The notes: generated from the letters alone by a model not told the origin. Positions 44,690 through 55,054 are shown, numbered from the stretch's first letter. The stretch: DNA of 64,000 nt from Oceanobacillus jordanicus (GCF_022095695.1 NZ_JAIFZM010000008.1:124001-188000), one strand, 5' to 3'. Translations and numbers: made by a program.

Positions 44690-45054
44690 TGGTGGAGACG
44701 GAGGGAGTCGAACCCTCGTCCAGAGACATTGCCACTCAGGCTTCTACACGCTTAGTTGGTATATTATCATTCACTGTCACATCAGCCTACCAACAGGCTT
44801 TTGTGCAGCTAGTCTGATTGGTTTCAACGGTCATCCTCAGACGGTGGATGAACGTATAGCCCGTTTCAGTTGAGACCCTTCAATCTGCCACACGGGCGAT
44901 AGCAGGAAGGATCGCTTAGCAGTGCTTACGCAGCTGCTAAAGCAGTGTTGTTGTTAAATTTGCCAGTTATATTTAGGCGAGTAACGTTTTACGAGCCGTA
45001 ACCTCGACATGCGACCTGAGCTCAATCTATCCCTGTCGAATCCGTAACGTCCCC
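44690..45054 (-). ncRNA. ssrA: Transfer-messenger RNA (tmRNA)
   Basis: A ~365-nt tmRNA. The 5' GGGGACGTTACGGATTCGAC start and the 3' end with the T-arm GTTCGACTCCC and CGTCTCCACCA close the tRNA-like domain (acceptor GGGGACG with CGTCTCC). The resume codon is read at about 44964, giving the tag (A)GKFNNNTALAAA followed by TAA (44926-44928); the Ala-rich end is the usual protease signal. It rescues stalled ribosomes together with SmpB, whose gene lies 115 bp upstream. A sigma-A-type promoter is seen at 45121-45148. Confidence 0.95.
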
Positions 45055-45120
45055 ATAAAGGAAAACGCTCGGGTAAAATGAGCATTTATATAATTGTTTA
45101 AGTTCGTCATTACAATAAAT

Positions 45121-45148
45121 AGTATACCATTTTTCGCGAAAAAGTCAA
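45121..45148 (-). promoter_or_regulatory. ssrA promoter
   Basis: On the minus strand TTGACT, a 16-bp spacer and TATACT (with TGG just before it) form a good sigma-A promoter ~67 bp upstream of the mature tmRNA end. Confidence 0.75.
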
Positions 45149-45168
45149 GAATTTCAGGAGTGTTAGAC

Positions 45169-45633
45169 CTATCTCATATGATCCTTAATCGCCCGGTCAA
45201 CATCACGTTTCATTTGTTTCCGCTTCAGGTCTTCCCGTTTATCATACTTCTTCTTCCCTCTTCCAAGACCTATCAATACTTTGGCAAAGCCATTTTTAAT
45301 ATATATCTTTAATGGTACGAGTGCGTAGCCTTGTTGCTGTGTTAAGCCGATCAATTTATCAATTTCCTTCCTGTGCAACAACAGCTTTCTTGTTCTCGTC
45401 GGATCATGGTTATACCGATTTCCCTGCTCATATTCTGCAATATGAAGATTAATTAGCTTTATTTCCCCACGATCGATTCTTGCATGGGAATCTTTAATAT
45501 TAACTCTTCCGGCACGAAGTGATTTAATTTCGGTACCTTGTAGTACGATCCCTGCTTCATATGTGTCTTCAATAAAGTATTCATGCGATGCTTTTTTATT
45601 TGTTGCGATTGCGTTTCCATGTCCTTTGGGCAT
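45169..45633 (-). CDS. smpB: SsrA-binding protein SmpB
   Basis: A 154-residue RNA-binding protein that loads tmRNA on stalled ribosomes. It starts [20 protein letters not shown] and has the OB-fold signatures [20 protein letters not shown] near residues 34-53 and [24 protein letters not shown] near 64-87. The basic C-terminal tail ([18 protein letters not shown]) enters the ribosome mRNA path. AGGAGG lies 8 bp upstream. Unlike the usual rnr-smpB pair, a zinc transporter gene sits between the two here. Confidence 0.96.
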   Translation of the reverse strand: MPKGHGNAIATNKKASHEYFIEDTYEAGIVLQGTEIKSLRAGRVNIKDSHARIDRGEIKLINLHIAEYEQGNRYNHDPTRTRKLLLHRKEIDKLIGLTQQQGYALVPLKIYIKNGFAKVLIGLGRGKKKYDKREDLKRKQMKRDVDRAIKDHMR

Positions 45634-45705
45634 CCGAATTTCCTCCTACTGCTTACGTGAACCTTATTCTATCAAAAAAAGAGGCAGAATCCAATTAGAA
45701 CCTAT

Positions 45706-46515
45706 TTAAATAATAAGTAGCAAACTTAATGCCATGACCGCCATGCCACCAATCAGCCCGTAGATCGAGATATGTGCTTCATCGTATTTCTTTGCTGCAG
45801 GTAATAACTCATCTAGTGAAATAAACACCATTATCCCAGCAACCATTGCAAAGATAACCCCGAACATAATGTCATTTAAAAAAGGCATTAAAATTAAAAA
45901 GGCTACTACAGCACCAATCGGCTCAGCTAATCCAGATAAAAAGGATAGTTTAAAGGCTTTCTTTTTATCCCCTGTTGCATAATAAATAGGCACGGAGACC
46001 GCAATACCTTCTGGAATATTGTGAATAGCAATGGCGATTGCAATAGCAAGACCTAGTGCGGGATCCTGTATTGTGGATACAAAGGTAGCGATACCCTCTG
46101 GAAAATTATGAATCCCTATTGCCAAAGCTACGAAGGTTCCCGTCTTTAATAATTGTGGGTCTTGTATAACAGCTCCAGGTTTTTTCATATCTTCTATTTT
46201 CTTAAGTTCATGGGGGTTTGTTTGATTAGGAATCAAGCGATCTATAAACGTGATAAGTAGCATTCCAGCAAAAAAGGATCCAACAGTCAGCCAATTTCCT
46301 CCAACTTCTCCAAGCTCTCCAACAAGGGATTCTTTTGCCTTAACAAAAATATCAACTAAGGATACATAAATCATTACCCCTGCTGAAAACCCCAGTGCAA
46401 AGGACAAAAATTTAGTATTAGTTGTCTTCGTAAAAAACGCCAGTAAACTACCTATACCTGTTGCAAGGCCGGCAAACAGCGTGAATAGAAAGGCCAGCAG
46501 TACCTCTTCTGTCAT
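45706..46515 (-). CDS. zupT: ZIP-family zinc transporter ZupT
   Basis: A 269-residue membrane protein with about eight helices. The ZIP metal-site motifs are GIHNFPEGIATF near residue 138 and AIHNIPEGIAVS near 167, and the N-terminal helix begins TEEVLLAFLFTLFAGLATGIG. Such proteins take up Zn2+ and other divalent ions. ATG at 46515 follows AAAGGAG by 8 bp; a longer frame to 46599 has no site. It lies between rnr and smpB on the same strand, 72 bp before smpB. Confidence 0.92.
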   Translation of the reverse strand: MTEEVLLAFLFTLFAGLATGIGSLLAFFTKTTNTKFLSFALGFSAGVMIYVSLVDIFVKAKESLVGELGEVGGNWLTVGSFFAGMLLITFIDRLIPNQTNPHELKKIEDMKKPGAVIQDPQLLKTGTFVALAIGIHNFPEGIATFVSTIQDPALGLAIAIAIAIHNIPEGIAVSVPIYYATGDKKKAFKLSFLSGLAEPIGAVVAFLILMPFLNDIMFGVIFAMVAGIMVFISLDELLPAAKKYDEAHISIYGLIGGMAVMALSLLLII

Positions 46516-47013
46516 GGTCGTATCTCCTTTGTTGTAAAATGTACTCCCCCCACAGTAAAGTAAGATGAATGAGTTTTGATGGGGTATTACATTTCCCACT
46601 GAAAAAAATTTTAATCCTGCGAAAGGAACATATTTTCAGCTTATTACATTTTTTCTTTTTGGAAGCTTGTTTTTTAAAAAAATCAGATTTTTATTCACTC
46701 AAACTGACAGTGAGACCTTCACTTTATGGAAGGCGAGTAGTAATGAAGCTTTTTATGTGAGTCTAGTTCCGAATCATTCAAGGGAAAACTCTACCAAATT
46801 AAAGTTCCCCTTATTTCATTCCAGCTATTTAGTAGTGTAAGGGAACAAATGATTTACGTCAACAATATAATTTACCTAAGGCAAAAAAGACCAGAAAAAC
46901 TCACTTTCGCCCTTTTTTAGCGAATGTGTACGTTGTTCTTATACTTGGGACTTCAAAATTTCAACTACGTCGTCTTTGCTTCTTATCTAAAATTTTATAC
47001 TTTCCTAACGTGC
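46516..47013. other. Long leader region upstream of zupT, no gene
   Basis: About 500 bp between rnr and zupT without a convincing reading frame. It holds a small hairpin (CCTTCACTTTATGGAAGG around 46717) and A/T runs. I looked for a manganese (yybP-ykoY) or zinc-linked element and did not find the full conserved core. Confidence 0.5.
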
Positions 47014-47049
47014 AAAAAAATATAGCACTGATCTCATTAATCAGTGCTA
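47014..47049 (-). terminator. Rho-independent terminator after rnr
   Basis: TAGCACTGA pairs with TCAGTGCTA around a 9-base loop, with a run of seven T on the minus strand. It lies 7 bp after the rnr stop. Confidence 0.88.
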
Positions 47050-47055
47050 CTTTTG

Positions 47056-49227
47056 TTATCTAGATCTTTTATTCTTTGTTTTCTTTCTTTTATTGTTATT
47101 TGGATTTTCAACTCGGGCTATTTCAAAATCAACCGCCCGTTCATCCGTATTTACACTAGCTACCTTTACTTTTACTTCGTCACCAATTCGGTAAACCTTC
47201 GCTGTTCTTTCTCCAATCATCGCATGTCTTCGTTCGTCGTAATGATAGTAGTCATCTGTTAAATAACTAACATGAACAAGTCCCTCAATGGTATTTTCAA
47301 GTTCAACGAATAATCCAAAGTTGGTAACGGAGCTGATAACCCCAGTGTATTCTTCGCCAATTTTGTCTTTCATGAACTCTGCCTTTTTCAGATCATCAGT
47401 CTCTCTTTCGGCATCGACTGCTGTACGTTCTCTTTCACTTGTATGTCTAGCAATCTCCGGCATGGCTTCTTTCCAATAATTCACCGTCTTCTGGTCCATT
47501 TGCTTATTGATTAAATAGGTCCTAATAAGCCGATGGACGATGAGATCCGGGTAACGCCGGATTGGTGAAGTGAAGTGTGTATAGAACTCTGTAGCCAGCC
47601 CAAAATGTCCAACGCTTTGGGGATCGTATTTTGCCTGCTTCATAGAACGAAGCATTAATTTAGATACAATCATTTCCTCTGGTTTATCTTGGACATCTTC
47701 AATTACTTTTTGTAAGGCTTGTGGGTGCACTTCATTGCTCGTACCTTTCACTGTATATCCGAGACTTGCTAGAAATTCAAAGAAATTTTGCAGTTTACCT
47801 TGGTCTGGCTCTTCATGAATCCGGTGAATAAATGGGACATCCATCCAATGAAAATGCTCTGCAATCGTTTCATTTGCTGCTAGCATAAACTCTTCGATTA
47901 AACGTTCTGCTACAGAGCGTTCTCTTAACACAACATCCTGAGGTACTCCTTTTTCATCCACCAATACTTTTGATTCTTTAAAGTCAAAGTCAATAGCCCC
48001 TCGGCCCATACGTTTTCGGTTGAGTACGGACGCAAGCTCACCCATTTGTTCAAAAAATGGCACGAGATCTTTATAGCGCTCCATTACTTCCTCATCTTTA
48101 TCGACAAGTATTTTATTTACATCACTATACGTCATTCGTTCATTTGTTTTAATAACACTTTGGAAAATCTCATGATTGACAATATCTCCTGATGAGGTAA
48201 TCTCCATCTCACAACCTAATGTTAATCTATCCACCTTGGGATTTAACGAACAAATACCATTTGATAGACGGTGCGGAATCATCGGAATAACCCGATCTAC
48301 CAGGTAAACACTCGTCCCTCTGTCAAACGCCTCTTTGTCAATTGGGCTGTCTTTGTCAACATAGTAACTAACATCAGCAATATAGACACCAAGCTTGTAG
48401 TTTCCATTATCTAATTTTTTAACAGAAACAGCATCATCCAGATCCTTTGCATCAGCACCATCGATGGTGACGATCGTTTCGTCTCGTAAGTCACGGCGCC
48501 CTTGTAATTCTTCCTCTGCAATGGTCTCAGACGTATTTGCAGCCTGCTCTAGTACTTCTTCAGGGAAGTCAACTTTAATGCCATGCTTGTGAATAATGGA
48601 AATAATATCAATACCTGGGTCGTTTTTATGACCAAGTATATGAATGATTTCCCCTTCGGCACTTTTATGCTTTTCCGGATACTTTGTGATATGAGCAATC
48701 ACTTTGTGTCCGCTCACAGCACCGTTTGTGGAACCTTTCGGAATGAAAATGTCATTGGGAATACGTTTGTCATCTGCAATTACAAACCCAAATGAACGAT
48801 TATCCTCAAACGTTCCAACTACTTGAAGTGTGGCACGCTCCAATATGCGAATTACTGTTCCCTCTGGTCTTTGGCCATCCTGATCCTTCTTTTCAAGGCG
48901 GACAAGCACCTTATCATTGTTCATAGCAGATGCCAAGTCTGAATGATGGATATAGACATCAGTCTGATCCTCATCGTCTGGGATGAGGAAAGCGAATCCT
49001 TTTGCATGCATTTGGATCCGTCCTCGCACAAGATTCATCTTCTCCGGAAGACCAAATCTATTCTTTCTCGTGCGCACAAGCTCTCCATTCTCCTCAAGCT
49101 CATTTAGTGCTTTAACTAATTCCTTGAATTCAACTGCGTCTTCAACTTCCAACACGTCTTCCAATTCATCTACGGATAATGGCTTCGTACCGTTTTCTTT
49201 AAAATAATTTCGTAATCTCTCTTTCAT
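47056..49227 (-). CDS. rnr: Ribonuclease R
   Basis: A 723-residue 3'-5' exoribonuclease. An N-terminal winged-helix region is followed by cold-shock domains ([16 protein letters not shown] near 69-84), the RNB catalytic domain with its metal-binding Asp cluster in [16 protein letters not shown] (~253-268), and an S1 domain ([19 protein letters not shown] near 630). A Lys/Arg-rich tail ([13 protein letters not shown]) ends it. It degrades structured RNA and works with SmpB-tmRNA in trans-translation. AAGGTGAG lies before the ATG. Confidence 0.97.
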   Translation of the reverse strand: MKERLRNYFKENGTKPLSVDELEDVLEVEDAVEFKELVKALNELEENGELVRTRKNRFGLPEKMNLVRGRIQMHAKGFAFLIPDDEDQTDVYIHHSDLASAMNNDKVLVRLEKKDQDGQRPEGTVIRILERATLQVVGTFEDNRSFGFVIADDKRIPNDIFIPKGSTNGAVSGHKVIAHITKYPEKHKSAEGEIIHILGHKNDPGIDIISIIHKHGIKVDFPEEVLEQAANTSETIAEEELQGRRDLRDETIVTIDGADAKDLDDAVSVKKLDNGNYKLGVYIADVSYYVDKDSPIDKEAFDRGTSVYLVDRVIPMIPHRLSNGICSLNPKVDRLTLGCEMEITSSGDIVNHEIFQSVIKTNERMTYSDVNKILVDKDEEVMERYKDLVPFFEQMGELASVLNRKRMGRGAIDFDFKESKVLVDEKGVPQDVVLRERSVAERLIEEFMLAANETIAEHFHWMDVPFIHRIHEEPDQGKLQNFFEFLASLGYTVKGTSNEVHPQALQKVIEDVQDKPEEMIVSKLMLRSMKQAKYDPQSVGHFGLATEFYTHFTSPIRRYPDLIVHRLIRTYLINKQMDQKTVNYWKEAMPEIARHTSERERTAVDAERETDDLKKAEFMKDKIGEEYTGVISSVTNFGLFVELENTIEGLVHVSYLTDDYYHYDERRHAMIGERTAKVYRIGDEVKVKVASVNTDERAVDFEIARVENPNNNKRKKTKNKRSR

Positions 49228-49276
49228 TCGCTCACCTTCTTTCTTTATTATTATTTACCTTTTATAAGAGTTATAA

Positions 49277-50023
49277 TCATACTTCCCAGTCAAGCTGTTC
49301 TAAAAACTGATAAACCTCTTCAAAGACTTGTTCCTTTTCTTTTCCCATCGTAATTACATGGCCAGAATTCTCAAACCATTTTATTTCTTTCCTATCCGCT
49401 TCTACCTGGTCGTAAATATAAGAAGCACTATCTGTATTAATCATTTCATCTTTTGTTGCCTGGATAACCATTGTTGGCGTATAAATGGTATCAATTTCAT
49501 TCTTTACTTCTGTAATAAAGTTCCCAAGATCACGAAATACATGATTAGAATTTGCCATAAGCTCTTCTAGTTCAGATTTTATCGTTTCTTCCTCTTTTCC
49601 TTCCAATTGCTTGTACTCTTTAGAGAAAGCCTTAAATCCTTTCGTCAACTGGGTTTCATTATCAAAGAACATAGGGGAACACATCGTGATTACTGCTTTC
49701 GTCTTTTCCGAATATGCCAATTTTAAACCTAGTACTCCCCCAAGGGAAAGGCCAGCCACGGCAATTTCTTTATACCCTAGTTCTTGCAAATGGCGGTATG
49801 CCTCTAGAACATCCTCCCACCACTCTTCTGGGGTTGCTTTAATAAGCTCTTCAGGTGGCAAACCATGTCCTCGGTAAATCGGCGCATGGCTTGTGTAGCC
49901 TTGCTTTTCCAGGTAGCGTCCGAGCATTCTTACATCTGCAGAGTGTCCAGTAAATCCATGTAATAATAATACCGCTCGCGGGCCTGCTTCAAACGTAAAA
50001 GGTTGTGGTTGTTTTACTTTCAT
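49277..50023 (-). CDS. est: Carboxylesterase Est (YvaK family)
   Basis: A 248-residue alpha/beta hydrolase, the same length as Bacillus and Geobacillus Est30/YvaK. The oxyanion region is LLLHGFTGHSADVRML (~21-36), the nucleophile Ser is in GLSLGG (~93-98), the acid is the Asp in QATKDEMIN, and the His is in NSGHVITMG near 223. AAAGGAG lies 11 bp before the ATG at 50023; the open frame to 50122 is not needed. It follows secG downstream of a terminator, in the order secG-est-rnr as in Bacillus. Confidence 0.93.
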   Translation of the reverse strand: MKVKQPQPFTFEAGPRAVLLLHGFTGHSADVRMLGRYLEKQGYTSHAPIYRGHGLPPEELIKATPEEWWEDVLEAYRHLQELGYKEIAVAGLSLGGVLGLKLAYSEKTKAVITMCSPMFFDNETQLTKGFKAFSKEYKQLEGKEEETIKSELEELMANSNHVFRDLGNFITEVKNEIDTIYTPTMVIQATKDEMINTDSASYIYDQVEADRKEIKWFENSGHVITMGKEKEQVFEEVYQFLEQLDWEV

Positions 50024-50153
50024 TAGTGTTGCATCTCCTTTATATCTTTGTTTCATTTGATAGCCGTTCAATAAGTAACAGGAGGATAGAAAGGCTTCTC
50101 CTCTCACTACTTTTTCGAACATTCTATTTCTACTTTACCCTTTTTTCATCCAG

Positions 50154-50197
50154 AATAAAAAGCAATAACCCTTATCACAAATGTGATAAGGGTTATT
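50154..50197 (-). terminator. Rho-independent terminator after secG
   Basis: A perfect 15-bp stem (AATAACCCTTATCAC with its complement), 4-base loop, and CTTTTTATT tail on the minus strand. Confidence 0.9.
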
Positions 50198-50198
50198 A

Positions 50199-50432
50199 TT
50201 ATTGTAGGATATATGCACTTAGAAATGCTAAAACGAAAAACAAAACACCGGTCACGATCGTTCCTCTGTGAAGAAAAAGATCAGCCCCTCTTGCCTTTTG
50301 TTTCCCAAATAACTGCTCTGCCCCACCAGAAATCGCACCAGACAGTCCTTCACTTTTCCCTGACTGAAATAATACAAAAATAATCATAACGATTGCATCA
50401 ATAACTAACAATACATGTACTAAAGCTTCCAT
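50199..50432 (-). CDS. secG: Preprotein translocase subunit SecG
   Basis: A 77-residue protein with two transmembrane helices (~4-22 and ~58-76) joined by the Gly/Ser-rich loop [21 protein letters not shown]. It is the accessory subunit of the SecYEG channel. It keeps the usual place upstream of est and rnr. The ATG has the CATAGAT..GGGGG-type site in the leader. Confidence 0.95.
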   Translation of the reverse strand: MEALVHVLLVIDAIVMIIFVLFQSGKSEGLSGAISGGAEQLFGKQKARGADLFLHRGTIVTGVLFFVLAFLSAYILQ

Positions 50433-50614
50433 CTATGCAAGACACCCCCAGATACTAAAACACAAACAATCCGTTGTTTGCGTCTAAATATACCAATACT
50501 TATCTCTACTTTAGCACAATCTTGTTTTGGATAGCAAGTCTATTTTAAAAGGAAGATGTTATACTAGTCTCACGTAATCATAGTATTAGGAAAACATTTG
50601 TAGGGGGACTCTAA

Positions 50615-51538
50615 ATGATAGAAGAAGATTGGCTAGAAGTAGCAGACAATACGGAAATCTATTTTAAGAAATGGTATAACCCTAATCAACAACCAAAAGC
50701 GATTATTCAACTGGCTCATGGGATGGTGGAGCATATTAATCGCTATGATGATTTTGCAAAGCAGCTTGTAGATATGGGCTTTTATGTTTATGGGAATGAT
50801 CACAGAGGACATGGGAAAACTGGAGAACGACAAGGTTTATTAGGCTTCTTTGCTGATAAGGATGGTTTCTCAAAAACGTCAGAGGACCTATTAATGATGA
50901 CAAGAAAAATAAAGGCAACATACCCTTCTGTTCCGATCATTCTATTTGGCCACAGTATGGGCTCCTTTCTAGTAAGACATTATATCCAACAACATAGCCA
51001 TGAGATCCATGGAGCTATTCTCTCTGGCACCGGTTATTTTCCATCCCTCCAATCACGTGCTGGAAAATTCTTAGCGAGCCTACAGCCCGCAAAAGAGCCC
51101 TCAGAACTGATGAATTGGCTTGCGTTTGGTCGTTATAATAAAAGAATAAAAGATAAACGCACGAAAGTGGATTGGTTAACCCGAAATGAAACTGCAGTGC
51201 AGGATTATGAGCGAGATCCACTCGCAGGCTTTGTCCCAACAGCTCGCTTTTTCTACGATCTAATGTCTGGTCTAATAGTGATTCAAGATAAACAACGGAA
51301 TCAATCTATTCGAAAAGACCTTCCCATCCTATTATTGAGTGGAGACCAAGATCCAGTAGGCCAATATGGAAGTGGCATATGGAAAACAGCTCAATTATAT
51401 GACCAAGTAGGACTGAACCGTGTTACTACCATGCTGTTTGAAGAAGGTCGGCATGAATTGCTATTTGAATTAAATAAGCATGAGGTCTATCGAGCCATCG
51501 AAGGTTGGATCACTGACACGTTGCGTATCAAAGTTTAA
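50615..51538 (+). CDS. Alpha/beta hydrolase, monoglyceride lipase/lysophospholipase type
   Basis: A 307-residue cytosolic hydrolase like YtpA/PldB. LAHGMVEHINRYDDFAKQL (~34-52) is the oxyanion loop, GHSMGS (~111-116) carries the nucleophile Ser, Asp in SGDQDPVG (~249) and His in EEGRHELLFE (~279) complete the triad. NDHRGHGKTGERQG near 61-74 is typical for the monoacylglycerol lipase group. AGGGGGAC precedes the ATG. It is divergent from secG and stands alone. Confidence 0.9.
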   Translation: MIEEDWLEVADNTEIYFKKWYNPNQQPKAIIQLAHGMVEHINRYDDFAKQLVDMGFYVYGNDHRGHGKTGERQGLLGFFADKDGFSKTSEDLLMMTRKIKATYPSVPIILFGHSMGSFLVRHYIQQHSHEIHGAILSGTGYFPSLQSRAGKFLASLQPAKEPSELMNWLAFGRYNKRIKDKRTKVDWLTRNETAVQDYERDPLAGFVPTARFFYDLMSGLIVIQDKQRNQSIRKDLPILLLSGDQDPVGQYGSGIWKTAQLYDQVGLNRVTTMLFEEGRHELLFELNKHEVYRAIEGWITDTLRIKV

Positions 51539-51644
51539 TCCTTGTGTAATAACGAGCAAGCGTTTAAAATAGACACTGGAGTGTATAAACGTATTTCACG
51601 GTTTTATCGCTAATATTTTTTTGCAATAAGGAAGGTTGGTCAAA

Positions 51645-53357
51645 ATGAAGAATGTACAAGGAATCGCTGCATCATCCGGTATTGCTATTGCGAAGGCATA
51701 CCAACTAGAAACACCAGATCTTTCATTTGAAAAGAAAACAATTGATAATCCACAAGTGGAAATAGAGAGATTGGAAAAAGCGCTTGACGTTTCAAAACAA
51801 GAGTTGGAAAAAATCAAAGCACATACGAAGGAACAGCTTGGTGACGAGCATGCAGAGATCTTTTCTGCACATTTATTAGTATTAAGCGACCCTGAGTTAA
51901 TAAACCCAATGAAAGACAAAATAAACGCTGATAACGTGATGGCAGAAACAGCACTTGAAGAAACAGCTACCATGTTTATTGACATGTTCAAGAGCATGGA
52001 CAACGAATACATGAGAGAACGCGCTGCTGATATTCATGATGTTACTCAACGTGTGATGGCTCATTTACTTGGTGTAACATTCCCAGACCCTGCATTAATT
52101 AATGAGGAAGTAATTGTAATCGCCAAGGATTTAACACCATCTGACACAGCTCAATTAAACAGAGAATTTGTAAAAGGCTTCGCTACAGATATTGGCGGAC
52201 GTACTTCCCACTCAGCAATCATGGCTAGATCACTTGAGATTCCTGCTGTAGTTGGAACTAAAGAAATTACAACTTCAGTATCTAAAGATGACATGATCAT
52301 TGTAGATGGAATGGAAGGGAAAGTTATCCTTAACCCATCTGATAAAGAAATTGCATCCTACCGAGAAAAGCAAGAAACGTTTGCAAGACAAAAAGAAGAA
52401 TGGGCTAAATTAAAAGATGAACCGACATTCACGGCTGACGGGGAACAAGTAGAGCTTGCAGCAAACATCGGTACACCAGAAGATGTAACAGGTGTTCTGA
52501 ACAACGGTGGGGAAGGTGTTGGACTTTACCGTACCGAATTTCTTTATATGGGTAAAAACGAGCTTCCTACAGAGGACGAGCAGTTTGATGCTTACAAATC
52601 CGTTCTGGAACAGATGCAAGGCAAGCCTGTTGTTGTACGTACACTAGATATCGGTGGCGATAAAGAGCTAAACTACTTAGATTTACCGAAAGAACTGAAT
52701 CCGTTCCTTGGATTTAGAGCAATTCGCTTCTGTTTGGAAAATGAAGATGTTTTCCGTCCACAATTACGCGCACTATTACGTGCAAGTGTTTACGGAAACT
52801 TGAAAATCATGTTCCCTATGATTGCGACAATCGAGGAATTCAGAAAAGCTAAAGCAATTCTGCTTGATGAAAAAGAAGCACTTAAGAACGAAGGAAAAGA
52901 CATTTCTGATGATATCGAAGTAGGTATCATGGTAGAAATCCCTTCTACGGCCGTAATCGCAAAACAATTTGCTAAAGAAGTAGATTTCTTCAGTGTTGGT
53001 ACAAATGACCTAATTCAATACACGATGGCAGCAGATCGTATGAATGAACAGGTTTCTTACCTTTATCAGCCATACCATCCAGCTATCTTAAACCTAATTA
53101 ATAACGTGATTGAAGCAGCACACAGTGAAGATAAATGGGTTGGTATGTGTGGAGAAATGGCTGGTGAACCGTTAGCAATTCCAATTCTTCTAGGACTTGG
53201 TCTTGATGAGTTCAGCATGAGTGCAACTTCTATCTTGCCTGCACGTACACAATTAAAAGAGCTTTCTAAGAAAAAACTTGCTGCCAATAAGGACAAGATC
53301 CTTTCTATGGGAACAGCAGATGAAGTCTTAGAATTTGTTAATGAACTAATTAACTAA
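51645..53357 (+). CDS. ptsI: PTS enzyme I (phosphoenolpyruvate-protein phosphotransferase)
   Basis: A 570-residue cytosolic enzyme that takes phosphate from phosphoenolpyruvate and passes it to HPr. The phospho-His is in [12 protein letters not shown] near residue 190; the PEP-binding domain shows [35 protein letters not shown] and GMCGEMAG with its catalytic Cys. ATG at 51645 follows AAGGAAGG by 8 bp. No ptsH (HPr) gene is next to it, which is unusual for bacilli where ptsH and ptsI are one operon. A terminator follows. Confidence 0.96.
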   Translation: MKNVQGIAASSGIAIAKAYQLETPDLSFEKKTIDNPQVEIERLEKALDVSKQELEKIKAHTKEQLGDEHAEIFSAHLLVLSDPELINPMKDKINADNVMAETALEETATMFIDMFKSMDNEYMRERAADIHDVTQRVMAHLLGVTFPDPALINEEVIVIAKDLTPSDTAQLNREFVKGFATDIGGRTSHSAIMARSLEIPAVVGTKEITTSVSKDDMIIVDGMEGKVILNPSDKEIASYREKQETFARQKEEWAKLKDEPTFTADGEQVELAANIGTPEDVTGVLNNGGEGVGLYRTEFLYMGKNELPTEDEQFDAYKSVLEQMQGKPVVVRTLDIGGDKELNYLDLPKELNPFLGFRAIRFCLENEDVFRPQLRALLRASVYGNLKIMFPMIATIEEFRKAKAILLDEKEALKNEGKDISDDIEVGIMVEIPSTAVIAKQFAKEVDFFSVGTNDLIQYTMAADRMNEQVSYLYQPYHPAILNLINNVIEAAHSEDKWVGMCGEMAGEPLAIPILLGLGLDEFSMSATSILPARTQLKELSKKKLAANKDKILSMGTADEVLEFVNELIN

Positions 53358-53377
53358 ATCTAAGTAAAGGTATCATG

Positions 53378-53426
53378 AAGCCGGAGGGAATCGTTGATTT
53401 TAACGAGTTACTCTCCGGCTTTTTCT
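53378..53426. terminator. Rho-independent terminator after ptsI
   Basis: AAGCCGGAG pairs with CTCCGGCTT around a long loop, followed by TTTTCTA. It overlaps the 3' end of the convergent nitroreductase gene. Confidence 0.85.
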
Positions 53427-54016
53427 ATACTTTTATTTATAATTTCCAGTTTGTCTTCAATTGGGGTTCGACCTTTATTACGCGGAACTTTTAGTGGGTA
53501 ACCCATCTGAAGTACAGCAGCAATTTTCATCACGTCAGTATTTATTCCAACTCTTTCTACAAACGTTTGATCATGCATGTAAGGTGTAATCGTCCATAAC
53601 ACTCCTACACCGTGTTCCCAGGCAGCGAGTTGGACGTTTTGGATAAATGCACATACTGCAGCATAATCTTCCTCATAGCGAATAGGGTCCTTTTCCACTT
53701 CAAAGAAAATTACCGCATGATGCGGAATTTCTAATAAAAACTGTTTCATCGATTCCTTCATTTTTATAGTTTTAGGTTCTTTGTCTGTACGAAGCATACC
53801 AATTCTTTCGTAACTTGATATGATTTCATCGACAAAGAATTTCTTTCCCTTTTCTTGAAATACTTTTATTTGCCAAGGTTCTTTCATGTAATGTGTCGGG
53901 GCATAGGAAGCGTAGTGAAAGATATCCAGTAGTACATGATTCTGTACTTCCTCTTTTTTAAAAGTATGTATGGATCGTCTGTTTTTTATCGAGTCTAAAA
54001 TAGAAATGCGCTTCAT
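53408..54016 (-). CDS. Nitroreductase-family flavoprotein
   Basis: A ~202-residue FMN-dependent oxidoreductase. SIKNRRSIHTFKKEEV near residues 7-22 is the phosphate-binding Arg-rich start, APTHYMKEPWQIKVF (~42-56) lines the flavin, and GVGVLWTITPYMHD with AAVLQMGYP near 145-180 forms the C-terminal part. Substrate unknown. Read from ATG at 54016; the frame is open to 54046 and the GGGAGG there touches the ATG, so the start is not certain. Convergent with ptsI. Confidence 0.87.
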   Translation of the reverse strand: MKRISILDSIKNRRSIHTFKKEEVQNHVLLDIFHYASYAPTHYMKEPWQIKVFQEKGKKFFVDEIISSYERIGMLRTDKEPKTIKMKESMKQFLLEIPHHAVIFFEVEKDPIRYEEDYAAVCAFIQNVQLAAWEHGVGVLWTITPYMHDQTFVERVGINTDVMKIAAVLQMGYPLKVPRNKGRTPIEDKLEIINKSIEKAGE

Positions 54017-54075
54017 CCTCCCACTTATCCTTTTTACAAATAGCATAGCAGGGCTCCCTTTTAATGGTCAATGGG

Positions 54076-55035
54076 TTAAGTAAAACGTTGGCCACTCATT
54101 ACAGTCATAAAATCCATAAAGAACTGCTTATAGTTTAACTGGAAGGCAATGTTATGTTTCTTTAGCTCTACTTCTCCATCTGTGAGAAAAGGTCTGATAT
54201 CGGCAATGCTTTGCCCGCGCTCCGTCCCTTCAGCTGCCTGTACAATATTTACCGGTAATCTTTCATAGGTAAGCATATCTGGCTTGATTACAGCCATTAA
54301 AGTTAACACATCGTGCAATGGACTACCAGTTATGGATGGGTTTCTTTCTTTATAAAAATTATAATAATAGTCTAGTAGCGGTTTTACAATGTCTATCGGA
54401 CCATATGCATCAATATAGTCCACCATTTTTGGTGTTGCAATCGCTTGCTCTGTTACGTTTAGAGGAATTATTTTTAGATTCTCTGCGTATCGGAGTACTA
54501 CCTGTGCAGCAACCGGATCACCATAAAAATTAGCTTCTGAGACAGCCGTAATATTACCCGGAACCCAAAAAGCCCCTCCCATTACATAATAACCCTTTAC
54601 CTTACGCATCAAGTCACCATATAGCAGAAACATTGTTGCTAATGAAGTTAAACGACCAATATTAACGATCAGCAAATCGTCATGTTCTTTAATAATATCC
54701 ACAATTTCATGAAAGTTTTCTGTGACACCATTCATGAAATTTAGCGGAGGAATAATTGGTCCTAAGCCGAACTCGCCATGGATTTCCGGTACGTAAACTG
54801 GGAGTTCACCAGTCATTGGTGCTTCAGCTCCTACAATGATGGTTACCTGTTCAGTCATTTCACTACTTAGTAATGTCCGCACATATTGAATATTGGCCAA
54901 TGCGTTTTCCCTTGAGATATTCCCATAGTCAGCTACAACTCCGACAACGTCAATATCATCATTTAAATAGGCATAAATAAGTGCAACTGTGTCATCTATT
55001 CCAATATCGCCAAAAAGCAATACCTTTTGCGCCAC
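54076..55035 (-). CDS. Nucleoside hydrolase family protein
   Basis: A 319-residue protein of the inosine/uridine-preferring nucleoside hydrolase fold, which splits the N-glycosidic bond of ribonucleosides. The Ca2+-binding Asp cluster appears as FGDIGIDDTVALIYA (~7-21), where the usual first motif is DxDxxxDD. A second part, YVMGGAFWVPGN (~153-164), and the C-terminal SPLHDVLTLMAV (~230-241, with metal Asp) follow. The GTG start at 55035 is 5 bp after GGGGGAGA; an ATG start at 55068 would include that site. It stands alone, ~24 bp from the nitroreductase region. Confidence 0.88.
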   Translation of the reverse strand: MAQKVLLFGDIGIDDTVALIYAYLNDDIDVVGVVADYGNISRENALANIQYVRTLLSSEMTEQVTIIVGAEAPMTGELPVYVPEIHGEFGLGPIIPPLNFMNGVTENFHEIVDIIKEHDDLLIVNIGRLTSLATMFLLYGDLMRKVKGYYVMGGAFWVPGNITAVSEANFYGDPVAAQVVLRYAENLKIIPLNVTEQAIATPKMVDYIDAYGPIDIVKPLLDYYYNFYKERNPSITGSPLHDVLTLMAVIKPDMLTYERLPVNIVQAAEGTERGQSIADIRPFLTDGEVELKKHNIAFQLNYKQFFMDFMTVMSGQRFT

Positions 55036-55054
55036 TTTAATCTCCCCCTTTATA

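Noticed and set aside
44690-45054. Plus-strand 78-residue frame across ssrA
   Set aside because: It overlaps the tmRNA gene and has no ribosome binding site; the RNA explains the sequence.
46516-46760. Manganese (yybP-ykoY) riboswitch before zupT
   Set aside because: A GGGGAGTA-like piece is present, but the second conserved loop and the pairing arms are not.
51540-51640. Catabolite-control (cre) site before ptsI
   Set aside because: GCAAGCGTTTAAA resembles half of the consensus only; the other half does not fit.
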